Positions 1 to 7,338 are shown, counted from the stretch's first letter. The stretch: DNA of 14,649 nucleotides from Dehalococcoidia bacterium (GCA_004375725.1 SOKS01000010.1:1-14649); one strand, 5' to 3'. Made by a program: numbers and translations. Notes: generated from the sequence alone by a model not told the origin.

Positions 1-2
1 TT

Positions 3-211
3 CATGGCTTGGCGGTGATTATGTGGCAGTTTGGTGAAAAGAAGCCGAACATAGATTTTGAAAAAACTGACCGCACCGCGGTAGTAAGAATTGATATTGA
101 AAATATCACTGGCAAGAAATCGGGTTACTGAAGAAGAAGATGAACTATGGTCAAGATGCGGAAAAGCTGGCGCTAGTAAAGGATTTTGAGAAGGCGCTGG
201 TGGAAATTTGA
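3..211 (+). pseudogene. 3' end of an unrecognised gene with an apparent frameshift
   Basis: The gene enters from the left edge. One frame is open from base 3 and ends at a TGA at 129-131 (peptide ends ITGKKSGY). From about base 122 the frame one base to the left continues in protein-like sequence (LLKKKMNYGQDAEKLALV, then KDFEKALVEI) to a TGA at 209-211. Joining them needs one extra base in the TCGGG/TTACTG stretch, so a one-base deletion, real or an assembly error, would explain the pattern. The joined tail is charged and helical. I do not recognise the family; it does not look like the LeuC C-terminus that one might expect next to leuD. The alternative is that the first gene truly ends at 131 and the second stretch (a possible ATG at 140) is non-coding or a very short peptide. 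Confidence 0.45.
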
Positions 212-224
212 CAACCATTTAAGT

Positions 225-232
225 AAGGAGGT
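225..232 (+). promoter_or_regulatory. Strong ribosome binding site of leuD
   Basis: AAGGAGGT lies nine bases before the ATG at 242. It is a near-perfect anti-SD match and fixes the leuD start. Confidence 0.8.
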
Positions 233-241
233 CGTTTCTAA

Positions 242-742
242 ATGCTAAAAGGTAAAGTTCATAAATACGGCGCTGACGTGAATACCGACGTTATCATCCC
301 GGCGCGTTATCTCAATATTTATGACGCCGTGGAGCTGGCCAAGCACTGCATGGAAGACATTGATGAGGATTTTCTGAAAAGAGTGGCGCCGGGCGACATC
401 ATGATGGCGACGACCAACTTCGGCTGCGGTTCCTCGCGGGAGCACGCCCCGATGGCCATCAAGGCGGCTGGCATCTCCTGTGTTATCGCCAAGAGCTTCG
501 CCCGCATCTTCTTCCGCAATTCTATCAACATCGGCCTGCCACTGCTCGAGTGCGAGGGGGCAGTGGATAACACCGAAACGGGTGATATTATGGAGGTTGA
601 TCTCTCCAGTGGTGAAATAAAGAACGTAACCAAAGGCTTGACCTTTACCGCCAGTCCCTATCCCGACTTCATGACCGAAATTATTTCCTCAGGCGGGTTG
701 ATTGAATATACCAAAAAGCGTTTGACGAGCGAGAGGGTTTAA
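242..742 (+). CDS. leuD: 3-isopropylmalate dehydratase small subunit (LeuD)
   Basis: Small (swivel-domain) subunit of isopropylmalate isomerase, which converts 2-isopropylmalate to 3-isopropylmalate in cytosolic leucine biosynthesis; it needs a LeuC partner that carries the 4Fe-4S cluster. At 166 aa it belongs to the short archaeal/clostridial-type branch rather than the roughly 200-aa enterobacterial type. Visible motifs are NTDVIIPARYLN near residues 14-25 and FGCGSSREHAP near residues 60-70, the conserved aconitase-superfamily small-subunit signature, followed by KSFARIFFRNSINIGLP. The loop after IPAR (YLNI) is at the position that helps set substrate choice between isopropylmalate and homoaconitate types, so a related hydro-lyase activity is a minor alternative. 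One base separates it from leuB, which supports the leucine assignment. LeuC is not in the window. Confidence 0.93.
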   Translation: MLKGKVHKYGADVNTDVIIPARYLNIYDAVELAKHCMEDIDEDFLKRVAPGDIMMATTNFGCGSSREHAPMAIKAAGISCVIAKSFARIFFRNSINIGLPLLECEGAVDNTETGDIMEVDLSSGEIKNVTKGLTFTASPYPDFMTEIISSGGLIEYTKKRLTSERV

Positions 743-743
743 A

Positions 744-1832
744 ATGAAGTTTCACATTGTGGTTTTGCCTGGCGACGGCATTGGCCCGGAAATAACCGGG
801 GCAACTGTCGATGTACTTCAGACTGTAGGCAAGAAATACGGGCACACGTTTGAGCTGTATCATGGCCTTATTGGCGGGGCGGCGATTGATGCCACCGGGG
901 TGCCGCTGCCACCGAATGTGCTGAAGATGAGCCGGAAATCCGATGCCGTACTGATGGGTGCGGTCGGTGATCCCAAGTTTGACGCTCCCGGGACGAAGGT
1001 TCGTCCTGAAGACGGGATACTGGCGCTGCGCAAGAAGCTTGAGCTCTTTGCCAATCTGCGCCCGGTCAAGACCCTGCCCATGCTGGTTAATGCCACCAAC
1101 CTGAAACCTGAAGTTGTTGAGGGGGTTGATTTCATCTTTGTCCGGGAGCTTACCGGCGGACTCTACTTCGGCCGACCGAAAAAACGCTGGCAGACGCCCA
1201 AGGGGTGGCGGGCAGTGGACACCATGACCTATTCGGAACCGGAGATTGAGCGCATTGTCAGAGTTGGTTTTGAACTTGCCCGGGGAAGACAGAAAAAACT
1301 GGTCTCCGTGGATAAGGCCAATGTGCTGGAATGTTCACGGCTGTGGCGACAGGTGGCCACGGAGCTTTCGAAGAGCTATCCTGATGTAGAGCTGGAACAC
1401 ATGCTGGTAGATGCTACCTCCATGCGTCTGATACAGAACCCGAAGCATTTTGACGTCATCGTCTCCGAGAACACGTTTGGCGATATCCTGACTGACGAAG
1501 CCTCGATGCTGGCCGGCTCAATGGGAATGCTGCCCTCAGCCAGCCTGGCTGGCGTGCCTCAGGAGGGCGTTCGTACACTCGGTCTTTACGAGCCGGCTCA
1601 TGGTAGCGCTCCTCGCCGTGCCGGCCTGAACATGGCCAACCCCATCGCCACCATACTCAGTATGGCCATGATGCTTCGTTACTCCTGTGGCCTGGACAGG
1701 GAAGCACAGGCGGTTGAGGCAGCCGTAATTGACGTGTTGAATGAGGGCTACCGTACCTACGATATTATGGACGAAGGCAAGAAGCAGGTCGGCACCAGGG
1801 AAATGGGCGAGCTGGTCGCCGGGAAAGTGTAA
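744..1832 (+). CDS. leuB: 3-isopropylmalate dehydrogenase (LeuB), altered cofactor site
   Basis: Oxidatively decarboxylates 3-isopropylmalate to 2-oxoisocaproate in leucine biosynthesis; cytosolic. At 362 aa it has the usual length. The N-terminal GDGIGPEI, LFANLRPVK, RELTGGLYFG (catalytic Tyr), VDKANVLE (catalytic Lys) and FGDILTDEASM (metal-binding Asp) motifs are all present and favour LeuB over isocitrate or tartrate dehydrogenase. The cofactor loop reads HGSAPRRAGLNMANP: Arg291-Arg292 stand where NAD-dependent LeuB has Asp-Ile (Asp278-Ile279 in the Thermus enzyme), while Ala298 matches the NAD type. This mixed site may mean relaxed or NADP use (inference). Its start is one base after the leuD stop, indicating translational coupling. 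It converges with the following minus-strand gene, with only 12 bases between the stops. Confidence 0.93.
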   Translation: MKFHIVVLPGDGIGPEITGATVDVLQTVGKKYGHTFELYHGLIGGAAIDATGVPLPPNVLKMSRKSDAVLMGAVGDPKFDAPGTKVRPEDGILALRKKLELFANLRPVKTLPMLVNATNLKPEVVEGVDFIFVRELTGGLYFGRPKKRWQTPKGWRAVDTMTYSEPEIERIVRVGFELARGRQKKLVSVDKANVLECSRLWRQVATELSKSYPDVELEHMLVDATSMRLIQNPKHFDVIVSENTFGDILTDEASMLAGSMGMLPSASLAGVPQEGVRTLGLYEPAHGSAPRRAGLNMANPIATILSMAMMLRYSCGLDREAQAVEAAVIDVLNEGYRTYDIMDEGKKQVGTREMGELVAGKV

Positions 1833-1844
1833 TAAGAGGCGGCC

Positions 1845-2294
1845 TTACTTCTTCTGCATGAGCTCAATGGAGAAGCCGCCAACGGCATCGGTGCCGAAGT
1901 ACGCCCATTTGACCGTCGGTGTTTCCCCGCTCTGGGTAATGTTGAAACCCCTCTCGGCCATCTTGGCCGTTTCCTGCTCCATGTCGTCGACGAAGAAGCC
2001 GATGTGCTGGATGCCCTCTCCTTTTTTCTCCAGAAAATCCTTGACCGGCGTATCGCCTTCCAGTGGCTGAATCAACTCAAAAGTCAGGTCGCCTACGCCA
2101 CCTTCGGCGTGTCGTAAGTCAAGCTCCCAGTCGGCCGGTTTGCCATGCAGGGTTTTATTCACCAGCGACACTTTTCCCTGAGGGCCGAGCAGGGGAGGGA
2201 AGGGACCTATGCCCAGTGCCTCATAAAATTTCATTGCCTTTGCCATGTCCCTGACCACCACCGAGACGTGATGGAATTTCCAGTTCTGGTGCAT
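1845..2294 (-). CDS. VOC-fold protein, methylmalonyl-CoA epimerase-like
   Basis: A 149-aa vicinal-oxygen-chelate protein with two beta-alpha-beta-beta-beta modules. Likely metal ligands are the His of FHHVSVVV near residue 9, Glu in FELIQ near residue 75, His in GIQHIGFFVDDM near residue 97 and Glu in FSIELM near residue 144, the His/Glu/His/Glu pattern of epimerases and glyoxalases. GEGIQHIGF is close to the epimerase motif, and length and layout fit methylmalonyl-CoA epimerase, but glyoxalase or dioxygenase relatives share them, so the substrate is not settled. A strong AAAGGAGG stands before the ATG. The gene is alone on its strand here and is convergent with leuB, so its neighbours do not reveal the pathway. 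No methylmalonyl-CoA mutase is in the window. Confidence 0.8.
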   Translation of the reverse strand: MHQNWKFHHVSVVVRDMAKAMKFYEALGIGPFPPLLGPQGKVSLVNKTLHGKPADWELDLRHAEGGVGDLTFELIQPLEGDTPVKDFLEKKGEGIQHIGFFVDDMEQETAKMAERGFNITQSGETPTVKWAYFGTDAVGGFSIELMQKK

Positions 2295-2455
2295 GATGTG
2301 TGCCTCCTTTCTGAATATAAACTACCTTATTATATATTATTTCTTCATCGGCATGTTTTCACGCTTTAAGCTTTGACGGGCATTTAGTATAATAATTGAG
2401 AAGAGAAAAATGACAAGGCGGAGATTAATACCAAAAGACAATCAGGAAACGTGTC
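2295..2455. promoter_or_regulatory. AT-rich divergent promoter region
   Basis: This gap separates the leftward VOC gene from the rightward gene at 2456. A perfect -10 hexamer TATAAT lies on the plus strand at 2388-2393, though only weak -35 matches (about 2364-2370) precede it. A minus-strand TATAAT at 2329-2334 could serve the VOC gene. The VOC ribosome site is at 2303-2310. The -35 boxes are poor on both sides, so the promoters are suggested by the -10 elements and the divergent layout only. Confidence 0.4.
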
Positions 2456-3049
2456 ATGGGAGAGGAAATAAAGAGCGCTCGGGAAATAGCCATGGAGAAG
2501 GTGGAGAAGCTGGGGGAGGTAACGGAAGAGGAACGCCTGAAATGGAAATACGTTCCGGAAGGTGAGAAACTGGCAGCGCGATATTTAAAGCAGAGCCTTA
2601 ATTTGCTGGCTGAGCTGAGCAAGTTTGGCGAAGAGTCGAAAAAGTATGTTATCGAAGGGGCTCAGGACGTGATGATACGAAACATAGAGCTACCCCGGAA
2701 CGATTCCTTGCGCAAGAAAAACAAGCGGGTGATGGAAGGGATAAAGCCGCTGAAAAACGACAAGGTGAGCGTGGAGAACGTGTTCAGCAAGATGAGACGT
2801 ATCTTTGACCACTACCTGGAGCAGGGCGAACAGCAGCGCCGGCAGGCGTATGAATCATTGAAAGTTGATGTTGAGGCGAAGATACAGCAGGCGGTGAAGC
2901 AGCAGATGGGGTCCCTGGCCAATGTCAGAATTGATGTGGAGAGCCAACCCCAGTTCCAGGAAGAATGGCGCCGTATGCTGGCACAGATGGACATGCAGTA
3001 TACAAAGCTGCTTTATGAATACAAACAGGAACTGGCAGCCATAGCGTAG
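2456..3049 (+). CDS. Charged helical protein of unknown function, first gene of a three-gene set
   Basis: A 197-aa hydrophilic protein with no signal peptide or membrane segment, rich in Glu, Lys and Gln. I see no enzyme motif. Residues 1-75 are amphipathic helix with a conserved-looking core (EERLKWKYVPEGEKLAARYL). Residues 108-150 (VFSKMRRIFDHYLEQGEQQR onward) are heptad-like and probably coiled coil. The C-terminal third ends in another helix (MLAQMDMQYTKLLYEYKQEL). It looks like a structural or scaffolding component; I cannot name the family with confidence. The start is supported by AGGA eight bases upstream. Ten bases separate its stop from the next gene, and the set ends with a thymidylate-synthase-like enzyme, so a common role is likely but unknown. 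Confidence 0.8.
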   Translation: MGEEIKSAREIAMEKVEKLGEVTEEERLKWKYVPEGEKLAARYLKQSLNLLAELSKFGEESKKYVIEGAQDVMIRNIELPRNDSLRKKNKRVMEGIKPLKNDKVSVENVFSKMRRIFDHYLEQGEQQRRQAYESLKVDVEAKIQQAVKQQMGSLANVRIDVESQPQFQEEWRRMLAQMDMQYTKLLYEYKQELAAIA

Positions 3050-3059
3050 AGAGGGTCAG

Positions 3060-3761
3060 ATGTCTGGTAATGATGACCGCATTGAACACGCCGTCTGGCG
3101 TACCGAGGTAATAAGGCCACCGAAGCAAAAACTGGCTACCTTCGGCACGACCAATATCCACTACTACCTGCTTACCGAGCCGGTATACGCGGAGCTGACC
3201 AAAGAGGTCAATGAGACGGTGGTGAGGGAAGGAAGGGTAATCGCGGAAAAACCCAGAATTGTCACTCCGTACTATCTTTCCCATTTGGAAGGGTTCAGCC
3301 ATGAAGCTCGCCACTACCTTGATGCGCTCATCAAGACCTATGGCCCTGATGCCCCCGGCCTCTTTTATACCTACCGCAATGAATCCAAAGGGCTAACCAT
3401 TGTCTCGGAGCACTGGCGAACTGTCGCCGATAGGCTTAACGCTGAGATTGATAAACGCGGCGACCCCCTGGCGGCGATTATAAAAGGCGAGGACGCACTC
3501 TGGGATGTGTCATTGCTCAAGTTCATCTCTGAAGTGGCGAGAGGTGCCTTGCCGTATCATGTCGCTAAGATGGGAGCGAAAGGGCTGCTGGACATGGATG
3601 CCAGTGGCGTGCCAGTGGATGCCCGCTTGAGAATCGAGGAGATGTTTCAGCGGGCAATGAAGGGTGATTTTGACCCGGATGAGCTGAAGAAAGAGCTCGA
3701 CCGCTGGAACCTTTTTGCCGAGTATGAGGACAGGTTTTTCGCCATCTTCAAAAAAAGGTAG
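3060..3761 (+). CDS. Conserved-looking protein of unknown function, second gene of the set
   Basis: A soluble 233-aa protein that I do not recognise. No signal peptide, membrane helix or P-loop is visible. The N-terminal part (residues 1-75) has alternating strands and aromatic residues (TTNIHYYLLTEPVYAEL, IVTPYYLSHLEGFSHEARHY). The middle and C-terminal parts are mainly helical, and the end is very charged (DELKKELDRWNLFAEYEDRF). His, Arg and Tyr residues near 77-86 could form a binding site, but this is speculation. GAGAGGG stands just before the ATG, ten bases after the previous stop, so it is probably co-transcribed and coupled with that gene. The downstream thymidylate-synthase-like gene follows after 30 bases. 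Confidence 0.8.
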   Translation: MSGNDDRIEHAVWRTEVIRPPKQKLATFGTTNIHYYLLTEPVYAELTKEVNETVVREGRVIAEKPRIVTPYYLSHLEGFSHEARHYLDALIKTYGPDAPGLFYTYRNESKGLTIVSEHWRTVADRLNAEIDKRGDPLAAIIKGEDALWDVSLLKFISEVARGALPYHVAKMGAKGLLDMDASGVPVDARLRIEEMFQRAMKGDFDPDELKKELDRWNLFAEYEDRFFAIFKKR

Positions 3762-3791
3762 GCGGACATATACAGTAGAAAGGATTTACGA

Positions 3792-4439
3792 ATGGATATT
3801 GCTTTCATTGAAGCGCGGGACCTCTCCGAAGCCTGGTTCCGGTGCGTCTGTAAAACGCTGACGGATGGTTACGAGTATAAAATTGAGCGGGGAAGCTATG
3901 CCGGCCAGAAACGGAAGGAGCTTGACCTCGCCGTTATCCAGATTCGGTATCCCGGAACGAGGCCGCTGATACCTGACGTGCCTCAGGGAGTACCGCCGCC
4001 GAGCACCACGGATTACGTGGAGGAATATTTGCCATACCTGATGACGGCACACCGGAAGGAGGGAGAGCAATATACCTACGGCCAGTACCTGGAAAAGCAG
4101 ATCGCCGAGGTAATCAAGATGTACCAGGAAGACGGCTTTAACACCAATCAGGCCTTTATGGCGGTAGGTGACGCCCAGTCCATCTTTCTCTCCGACCCTC
4201 CCTGCCTGAGGGCAATAGACACCCGCGTCCGGCATAACAGGCTCAATTTTGTGGTCTATTTTCGGTCCTGGGACCTGTGGGCGGGTTTCCCATCAAACCT
4301 GGCCGCAATCCAGCTGCTGAAAGAATATATGGCCAGCGAGATCGGGGTTGAGGACGGGGAGATAATTGCCATGAGCAAGGGTCTGCACCTCTACGAATAT
4401 TCCTGGGAGCTGGCCAAAATCGCCGTGAGAATGGACTGA
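3792..4439 (+). CDS. Thymidylate synthase homolog, methanogen (archaeal) type
   Basis: A 215-aa protein whose C-terminal half carries the thymidylate synthase active-site set. The nucleophile is Cys138 in DPPCLRAID. Arg158, Ser159, Asp161, Gly165 and Asn169 sit in FRSWDLWAGFPSN, matching the RS-D-x3-G-x3-N of classical ThyA, and His199 and Tyr201 in LHLYEY match its H-x-Y. The N-terminal half (residues 1-130) is unlike ThyA and resembles what I recall of the methanogen-type family, for which methylation of dUMP with a pterin C1 donor is proposed. The expected reaction is therefore dUMP to dTMP, or hydroxymethylation of a related pyrimidine nucleotide. AAAGGA lies eight bases before the ATG. 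The gene ends the three-gene set. Active-site residues look intact; the true substrate and C1 carrier are unknown here. Confidence 0.8.
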   Translation: MDIAFIEARDLSEAWFRCVCKTLTDGYEYKIERGSYAGQKRKELDLAVIQIRYPGTRPLIPDVPQGVPPPSTTDYVEEYLPYLMTAHRKEGEQYTYGQYLEKQIAEVIKMYQEDGFNTNQAFMAVGDAQSIFLSDPPCLRAIDTRVRHNRLNFVVYFRSWDLWAGFPSNLAAIQLLKEYMASEIGVEDGEIIAMSKGLHLYEYSWELAKIAVRMD

Positions 4440-4463
4440 GGGGCGATAATTTTTTAAAGAATC

Positions 4464-4479
4464 AAAAGGGCCTCCTTTT
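4464..4479. terminator. Weak inverted repeat after the thymidylate-synthase-like gene
   Basis: AAAAGG-GCCT-CCTTTT forms a six-base-pair stem with a four-base loop and ends in four T, 25 bases after the stop codon. The stem is A/T heavy, so it would be at best a weak, possibly bidirectional terminator. The rest of the gap to 4565 is AT-rich without a convincing -35/-10 pair. Confidence 0.25.
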
Positions 4480-4565
4480 CCGCCAGGTCAGTTTACATAA
4501 TAATTATAGACTAACAGGGCTAATTAATTTCTCATTAGCACGGTCGTGGCAAAGGCAAATCTGAA

Positions 4566-5792
4566 TTGAAGATAGAGATCGCAGTAATGGCAGGTTTAAT
4601 CTCATTGTGCTTGTTTGGTGTCGGATGTGCTGCCCCGAAGGATTTCAATAAACAATTAAGCCAGATTGTAAGGCCTTATCGTTTCCACGTGGCGCAGTGG
4701 GAGGCCAGTACCGTTTTCAAGGCGGCAAAACAGGCAATTTGGAACCGGCACCAGGTGCCTGGCGATGAAACGGAACAGGTGAAGGCATACTTCGATACCG
4801 TGGCGCGGATGAAAACCCTGAAAGCAGAGATAGAGGCGATAAAAGCAGGCAACAGGACAGGCGAACTGGCTTCGCTTGAGGCGGAATTGAACGAACTTCA
4901 ACAGAAAAGGAGTTCTCTGGTAAATGCCGCGGAAAAGGTCATCGCCGGGCAGATAAAAGAGGTCCTTTTTCAGCAGAGTATCTATCACCCGGCCGATAAA
5001 TACATAGGGCTAAAAATAAATTTCCCACCCATGAATTTCAAACTGGAGAAGCCGCCTCATTTGCTGGTCATTTCCCCCCGGGACAGGATAGAAAGCATGC
5101 GGGAAATTGTGCTCCAACAGGAAGTTAAAGTGGAAGAAATGGAGCAGATAGAAGGAGAGGTTGATATCCTGGGTGTGTCTTCAATAGTGGTGGAGCTTGG
5201 TGGCTTCGGTGGGACTTACCCGGCTTTTGTGACCAATGAGGCGAGTCTGCGTTTTACCGTTGATGCCGCGACAGAAGAGTGGCTGCATCAATATTTATTC
5301 TTCAAGCCTCTGGGGTTTCGCTATGTGTTGGACGTGATTGGTGCGGCTCGCAACTATGAAGTCGCCACCATGAATGAAACCGTGGCCAGTATGATTGGCA
5401 AGGAGATCGGTGGTATGGTTGCGGAGAGTTACTACCCCGACTTGAAAAACGATGAAGATGAGCCGGGTAAAAAATCGGGGTTTGATTTCGACCGTGAGAT
5501 GCGTGAGATACGAAGGGCGGTGGATGAATACCTGGCGCGAGGTGAAATTGAGCAGGCAGAGGAGTTCATGGAGGAAAAGCGACAGTATCTCGCGTCGAAA
5601 GGATACCATATCAGAAAACTGAATCAGGCCTACTTTGCTTTTTATGGCGCCTATGCCGACCGGCCGACTTCTATCAGTCCGATAGGGGATGAGTTGAAGA
5701 GGCTGAGGGAACAGAGCGCGTCGTTGAAGGAGTTCCTGGTAATAGTGTCGTCCATGACTGGATATGAAGACCTGCTCGAAAGCCTGGAATAG
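4566..5792 (+). CDS. Predicted lipoprotein resembling a gluzincin metallopeptidase with altered HExxH
   Basis: A 408-aa predicted lipoprotein starting at TTG. The first 20 residues form a short signal peptide ending in GVG-Cys21, so the protein should be anchored outside the membrane. The ATG seven codons later would remove the only Lys before the hydrophobic stretch, so the TTG is preferred; AAAGG lies about ten bases upstream. Residues 78-120 are probably coiled coil. Residues 237-241 read EEWLH and are followed 30 residues later by NETVAS (Glu271), the spatial order of a zincin HExxH plus a third-ligand Glu. The first His is replaced by Glu237, so it is either a peptidase with an unusual metal site or an inactive relative. 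The C-terminal part is helical and carries LNQAYFAFYGAYADRPTSIS. It is not clearly in an operon with its neighbours. The peptidase call is my motif-based inference. Confidence 0.7.
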   Translation: MKIEIAVMAGLISLCLFGVGCAAPKDFNKQLSQIVRPYRFHVAQWEASTVFKAAKQAIWNRHQVPGDETEQVKAYFDTVARMKTLKAEIEAIKAGNRTGELASLEAELNELQQKRSSLVNAAEKVIAGQIKEVLFQQSIYHPADKYIGLKINFPPMNFKLEKPPHLLVISPRDRIESMREIVLQQEVKVEEMEQIEGEVDILGVSSIVVELGGFGGTYPAFVTNEASLRFTVDAATEEWLHQYLFFKPLGFRYVLDVIGAARNYEVATMNETVASMIGKEIGGMVAESYYPDLKNDEDEPGKKSGFDFDREMREIRRAVDEYLARGEIEQAEEFMEEKRQYLASKGYHIRKLNQAYFAFYGAYADRPTSISPIGDELKRLREQSASLKEFLVIVSSMTGYEDLLESLE

Positions 5793-5800
5793 GGCATTTA

Positions 5801-5809
5801 TGATATACT
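5801..5809 (+). promoter_or_regulatory. Candidate extended -10 promoter for ogt
   Basis: TGATATACT matches the TGnTATAAT extended -10 pattern with one mismatch and lies about 45 bases before the ogt start. No good -35 is visible, as is allowed for extended -10 promoters. Confidence 0.35.
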
Positions 5810-5854
5810 GAAAAGGCGTCATATTTGAGTTGACCCGGGGGGTTAAAAATCAGC

Positions 5855-6364
5855 ATGAAGGAAACATTTTACTTTAATCGCTATGATAGTCCGCTTGGAA
5901 CCTATATAATTGGTAGCTCCTCTCGTGGTGTTGTCTGCGTCAAGACCGAGTCCCGCATGACATCATTGATGGCGCAATGGCGCAAGAAAGGCATCGAAGC
6001 CAAAGAAGCAGCCGGGCAAAATGACAGGGTAATCGCTGAACTCGATGCCTACTTCGCTGGCGATTTGCATGAATTCACCGTTCTCTTTGACCTCCGGGGA
6101 ACCGAGTTCCAGCGTCGAGTCTGGGAGCTCCTTTTAAATATACCTTATGGTGAGACCAGGTCATACTGGCAGGTGGCCAGTGCTCTGGGACGACCCAAAG
6201 CCAGTCGCGCCGTTGGGCAGGCGGTTGGGACCAACCCGGTGGCCATTATCGTACCCTGCCACCGCGTTATCGGGTCTGGTGGCGGACTGGTTGGCTATGG
6301 TGGTGGGCTGCACCGGAAGCAGGCACTTCTTGAGCTGGAAGCAGAGTCTTCCACCAGGCACTGA
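5855..6364 (+). CDS. ogt: Methylated-DNA--protein-cysteine methyltransferase (Ogt/MGMT)
   Basis: A suicide repair protein that moves the methyl group from O6-methylguanine (and O4-methylthymine) in DNA to its own cysteine. At 169 aa it has the size of stand-alone Ogt. The N-terminal domain (residues 1-80) starts with FYFNRYDSPLGTY. The C-terminal domain has the winged-helix segment FQRRVWELLLNIPYGETRSY, RAVGQAVGTNP with the hinge Asn, and the active site PCHRVI with Cys135, followed by GLVGYGGGLHRKQALLELE. All key residues are present. No Ada-type regulatory domain is fused to it. A G-rich sequence (5838-5843) precedes the ATG, a modest ribosome site. The alkA-type gene follows after 26 bases, so the two probably form an alkylation-repair operon. 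Confidence 0.95.
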   Translation: MKETFYFNRYDSPLGTYIIGSSSRGVVCVKTESRMTSLMAQWRKKGIEAKEAAGQNDRVIAELDAYFAGDLHEFTVLFDLRGTEFQRRVWELLLNIPYGETRSYWQVASALGRPKASRAVGQAVGTNPVAIIVPCHRVIGSGGGLVGYGGGLHRKQALLELEAESSTRH

Positions 6365-6390
6365 CCTCTCACCTCTCCTCACTGATTATT

Positions 6391-7320
6391 ATGGAACGAA
6401 CCGTAATTTCTCTAAAGCCCGAGCCACCCTATTCTTTTAATCTCACTGCTGCCTATGCCACCGTCTTTCGGGGCCGTTACGGCGGAGACGTCTTTGAAAA
6501 TGGCCTCTATCAACGATTGCTGGATACAGGAGAGTGTCTTTGCCTGGCTCATGTCCGGGCTTCAGGCACCGCCGACTCACCGCTGCTGAATGTGGAACTC
6601 TTCCGCCCGTCTCTTGATGGTACTACGGTGGCCAGGGTACGCGAGCAGATAAGCTGGTTGCTGGGCATTGGCCGGGATATAAGGCCGTTCTACCAGATGG
6701 CACTGAATGACCGGGCGCTGGCGCCGCTCATTCAAAAGTTATGGGGTCTTCATATCCCGCATACGGCATCGGTTTATGAAGCTCTGGTTCAGGCAATCCT
6801 GGGACAGCAAATCAGTGCCCATGTGGCTCGCAAGCTGCGTATGCGCCTCATTGAAATTTATGGCTCAACTCTGGAAGTATCGGGCATCGTTTACCATAGC
6901 TTCCCCCGACCTGATGCCCTGGTGGACGCTGGCGTGGACGGCCTGCGTGCTCTGGGATTCAGCACCAGGAAATCGGAATACATTATCGACATATCCAGAA
7001 AGGTGACTTCAGGCCAGCTTGACCTTGAAAGCCTGCACGCATTTACTGATGAAGAAGCAATTCATACTTTGACTGGCCTTCGCGGTGTTGGGCCCTGGAC
7101 GGCGCAGTGGCTGCTTATCCGTGCCCTGGGACGTGATGATGGCTTCCCACATGATGACCTGGCGCTATGCCGTGTCCTTGGGCAGTTACTGAACAAAGGC
7201 AAGCCATTCCAGCCAGAGGAAGCACGCGAATATTCTTCTCGATGGTCACCCTATCGCAGCTACGTCACTGCTTACCTGTTTGCTGCCATGCGGTCGGGAT
7301 ACGCTTTTCCTTCGGTATAA
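6391..7320 (+). CDS. alkA: DNA-3-methyladenine glycosylase II, AlkA type (HhH-GPD)
   Basis: A base-excision glycosylase that removes alkylated purines such as 3-methyladenine from DNA. It has 309 aa with an N-terminal AlkA-like beta domain (about residues 1-110) and then the helical core: LVQAILGQQISAHVARKLR is the conserved glutamine-rich helix, LRGVGPWTAQWLL the helix-hairpin-helix, and FPHDDLAL holds Asp255-Asp256, one of which should be the catalytic Asp (Asp238 in E. coli AlkA). No FeS-cluster cysteines are seen at the C-terminus, which argues against Nth/MutY. There is no clear ribosome site before the ATG, suggesting translation depends on coupling with ogt. The gene converges with the minus-strand TPP gene, with 18 bases between stops and no room for a strong terminator. 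Confidence 0.92.
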   Translation: MERTVISLKPEPPYSFNLTAAYATVFRGRYGGDVFENGLYQRLLDTGECLCLAHVRASGTADSPLLNVELFRPSLDGTTVARVREQISWLLGIGRDIRPFYQMALNDRALAPLIQKLWGLHIPHTASVYEALVQAILGQQISAHVARKLRMRLIEIYGSTLEVSGIVYHSFPRPDALVDAGVDGLRALGFSTRKSEYIIDISRKVTSGQLDLESLHAFTDEEAIHTLTGLRGVGPWTAQWLLIRALGRDDGFPHDDLALCRVLGQLLNKGKPFQPEEAREYSSRWSPYRSYVTAYLFAAMRSGYAFPSV

Positions 7321-7338
7321 CTTAAAGAACGGATTTAG

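Noticed and set aside
319..633. Long open frames on the strand opposite leuD, leuB and other genes
   Set aside because: They lie wholly inside well-supported genes, show no family motifs and have no ribosome sites; they are by-products of codon bias.
2373..2393. TTGACG with TATAAT as a promoter pair upstream of 2456
   Set aside because: The spacer is only nine bases, far too short for a sigma70 -35/-10 pair; only the TATAAT was kept as a hint.
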